DNA of 7,187 nt from assembly GCA_030840545.1 (NCBI GenBank), contig JAVEEH010000115.1, positions 1-7,187 of the forward strand, written 5' to 3'. The position numbers and the translations under genes are program-made. This DNA comes from Frankiaceae bacterium (GTDB lineage Bacteria; Actinomycetota; Actinomycetes; JAFAQI01). The notes under the pieces were generated by a model that saw nothing but the letters and a program-made list of their open reading frames with translations, was not told the origin of the DNA and did no database searches. This document shows positions 6,274-7,187 of this stretch, in pieces (position 1 is the stretch's first letter; each line of letters starts with the position of its first letter).

Positions 6274-6636
6274 GTGGGTGCTGCGTTGAGAAAGATCGCG
6301 ATCGATTCTGGTGAAACGCGTAAGTTCGGTGGCGACTCCGGTCAACTTGAGTTGGTTGAGACCGATGGCGGTGCCGTCGGGCGGGCGACGTTCAAGGCAG
6401 GTTGGCGTTGGTCTGAGCACGTCAAGCCAATAGCGGGAACCGATAGCTGTCAGGCCGCGCACATGGGCTACGTGCTCTCGGGCCGAATGACCGTCAAGAT
6501 GGACGGCGGCGACACGGAGCAGTTCGGGCCAGGGGACGTCATGATCGCCCCTCCCGGTCACGACGCGTGGGTGGATGGTGACGAGCCTTGCGTGGTGATC
6601 GACTGGCAAGGTGTCGCGGACTACGCCAAGCAGTAG
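6274..6636 (+). CDS. Small cupin-domain protein
   Basis: A 120-residue single-domain cupin of a type common in Actinobacteria; function unknown. The start is GTG at 6274, with AAGGGGG ending five bases upstream; an in-frame ATG at 6202 would add 24 residues that look like untranslated leader (RSNERLRTTKG). The cupin barrel is visible from GYVLSGRMTV (65-74) to FGPGDVMIAPPGHDAW (84-99). Motif 2 (GD, PPGH) is intact with His96. Motif 1 is atypical: the usual HxH and Glu are not in place, with only His63 before GYVLSG, plus His49 and Cys59 nearby in SEHVKP and DSCQAAH. Metal binding may therefore be absent or non-standard. The first 53 codons counted by hand end in G or C about 60% of the time, against about 92% in korA, a sign of different origin or expression. 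Confidence 0.85.
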   Translation: MGAALRKIAIDSGETRKFGGDSGQLELVETDGGAVGRATFKAGWRWSEHVKPIAGTDSCQAAHMGYVLSGRMTVKMDGGDTEQFGPGDVMIAPPGHDAWVDGDEPCVVIDWQGVADYAKQ

Positions 6637-6709
6637 GCAGCAGCGCTGACGTCATCAGTTGCTCCAGACCGCAGCGCCAAATCATCGAACGGGGCGGGGT
6701 TTCGGCCGA

Positions 6710-6715
6710 TACGGT
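6710..6715 (+). promoter_or_regulatory. Possible -10 box for a leaderless start at 6722
   Basis: TACGGT fits the TANNNT form of an actinobacterial -10 box and lies six bases before the ATG at 6722. No ribosome binding site is seen within the normal distance; the G-rich run at 6691-6699 is over 20 bases away. No -35 box is apparent. Confidence 0.4.
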
Positions 6716-6721
6716 GCGCCG

Positions 6722-6865
6722 ATGGCGCAGTGGCGGATCGAGCTGACGACCCAGGACGTGGTAGCACTCACCCGGGGCAGTGAGATCACGGTCACGGCCA
6801 TCGACGAGGAGCAGGGACTCTCGGAGGAGTCGATCGAGGTGACGGTTAGCCTGCTCGACCTGTGA
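6722..6865 (+). CDS. Acidic 47-residue protein of unknown function
   Basis: I do not recognise this small protein. It has 10 acidic and only two basic residues (Arg5, Arg18), no cysteine, no membrane segment and no signal peptide, so it should be a soluble cytosolic protein. The pattern of alternating hydrophobic residues in WRIELTT, EITVTAI and SIEVTVSLLDL suggests a small beta-strand-rich or mixed fold. The start is taken as the ATG at 6722, because the TACGGT element six bases upstream fits a leaderless message; the frame is open to a TTG at 6659 but those residues lack coding character. It sits between the cupin gene and a hairpin terminator at 6874-6890, so it is probably a single-gene unit or the end of a short one. 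Confidence 0.6.
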   Translation: MAQWRIELTTQDVVALTRGSEITVTAIDEEQGLSEESIEVTVSLLDL

Positions 6866-6873
6866 CCGAGCCA

Positions 6874-6890
6874 GCCCCGATGATCGGGGC
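6874..6890. terminator. Hairpin terminator without T-run
   Basis: GCCCCGA-TGA-TCGGGGC is a perfect seven-base-pair, G/C-rich stem with a three-base loop, beginning eight bases after the stop codon of the 47-residue protein. There is no following T-run, which is common for actinobacterial terminators. Its place between two plus-strand genes fits termination of the upstream unit. Confidence 0.6.
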
Positions 6891-6925
6891 AGACGAGCCG
6901 TAGCGTTTCCGGAACGTTCCCCGGT

Positions 6926-6931
6926 TACGGT
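6926..6931 (+). promoter_or_regulatory. Possible -10 box for a leaderless start at 6939
   Basis: A second TACGGT, identical to the one at 6710-6715, lies seven bases before the GTG at 6939. No ribosome binding site is present. Two overlapping palindromes just upstream, TTCCGGAA (6907-6914) and GGAACGTTCC (6911-6920), occupy the spacer region between the -10 box and where a -35 box would be, and could be a repressor or activator site. Confidence 0.4.
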
Positions 6932-6938
6932 TCAGCTC

Positions 6939-7187
6939 GTGGAGAGCTCGGCTCGTCGGTTCGGCTGGGCGTCGCCGACGACCGCCCTGATCCTCGGCGC
7001 GGTGGCCCTGCTGCTGTACGTCGCCGGTATCGCTTTGTCCATCGCGGCACATCAGTTCGACGGTGGTCTCAGCGCGATCCCGACGATGGCGCCGTTCGCC
7101 GTCGTCGGATTCATCGTCGCTCGACGTCAGCCGAACAACCCCATCGGCTGGATCATGCTCTGGCTCTATCTGCTCTACGTGCTCGGG
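6939..7187 (+). CDS. Multi-pass membrane protein, probable sensor histidine kinase N-terminus, partial
   Basis: The first 83 codons of a gene that runs off the right edge. After a short, basic N-terminus there is a transmembrane helix at about 16-37, a short polar loop (38-49), a second helix at about 50-61, then RRQPNNPIGW (62-71) and the start of a third helix (72-83). The combination of a helix ending in V-A-R-R, then x-P-x-N-P-I-G-W and another helix is a pattern I associate with the multi-pass sensor region of actinobacterial histidine kinases, often paired with a LuxR-type regulator. No kinase domain is inside the window, so the kinase part is inferred. The start is GTG at 6939, with no ribosome binding site but a TACGGT seven bases upstream. 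Confidence 0.65.
   Translation, partial: MESSARRFGWASPTTALILGAVALLLYVAGIALSIAAHQFDGGLSAIPTMAPFAVVGFIVARRQPNNPIGWIMLWLYLLYVLG

Noticed and set aside
6062..6289. A 75-codon plus-strand frame across the divergent region
   Set aside because: It overlaps the cupin start region in another frame, has no binding site and no recognisable content.
6642..6663. An imperfect hairpin, including the palindrome TGACGTCA (6647-6654), after the cupin stop codon as a terminator
   Set aside because: The stem needs a wobble pair, a bulge and a mismatch and has no T-run, so it is too weak to call; the palindrome alone may be chance.

Overview
This is a high-GC, densely packed stretch of what looks like an actinobacterial (Actinomycetota) chromosome. 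The reasons are the strong G/C bias at third codon positions, frequent GTG starts, 4-16 base gene overlaps, and the families present: NADH dehydrogenase-type genes, a two-gene 2-oxoglutarate:ferredoxin oxidoreductase, and a DinB/mycothiol-type enzyme. The order or genus cannot be fixed from this sequence. I see no tRNA, rRNA, CRISPR array or insertion sequence.

Left part (1-1376, minus strand): the first three genes of a respiratory complex I-type operon, nuoA-nuoB-nuoC, each overlapping the next by about 10 bases. nuoC runs off the left edge. A 98-base divergent control region (1377-1474) separates it from korA-korB on the plus strand. These encode a fused gamma-alpha subunit and a beta subunit of a thiamine-diphosphate, iron-sulfur 2-oxoacid:ferredoxin oxidoreductase, most likely for 2-oxoglutarate. 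KorAB makes reduced ferredoxin, and a complex I that lacks the NADH-input module can accept electrons from ferredoxin. The head-to-head layout therefore suggests one ferredoxin-linked respiratory unit. Whether this nuo operon has the NADH module (nuoEFG) cannot be seen here.

Middle (4392-5776): a DinB-fold metal protein overlaps the end of korB and looks like the third gene of the kor operon. Its stop codon is interleaved with that of a convergent alpha/beta hydrolase, which lies downstream of a small C-terminally membrane-anchored protein on the minus strand.

Right part (6077-7187): a short divergent region, a small cupin with visibly weaker G/C bias at third positions, an acidic 47-residue unknown protein, a hairpin terminator, and the first 83 codons of a multi-pass membrane protein that resembles the N-terminal sensor of an actinobacterial histidine kinase. 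Three starts in this half (6076 minus, 6722 plus, 6939 plus) have a -10-like hexamer only 6-7 bases upstream and no convincing ribosome binding site, which fits leaderless transcripts.
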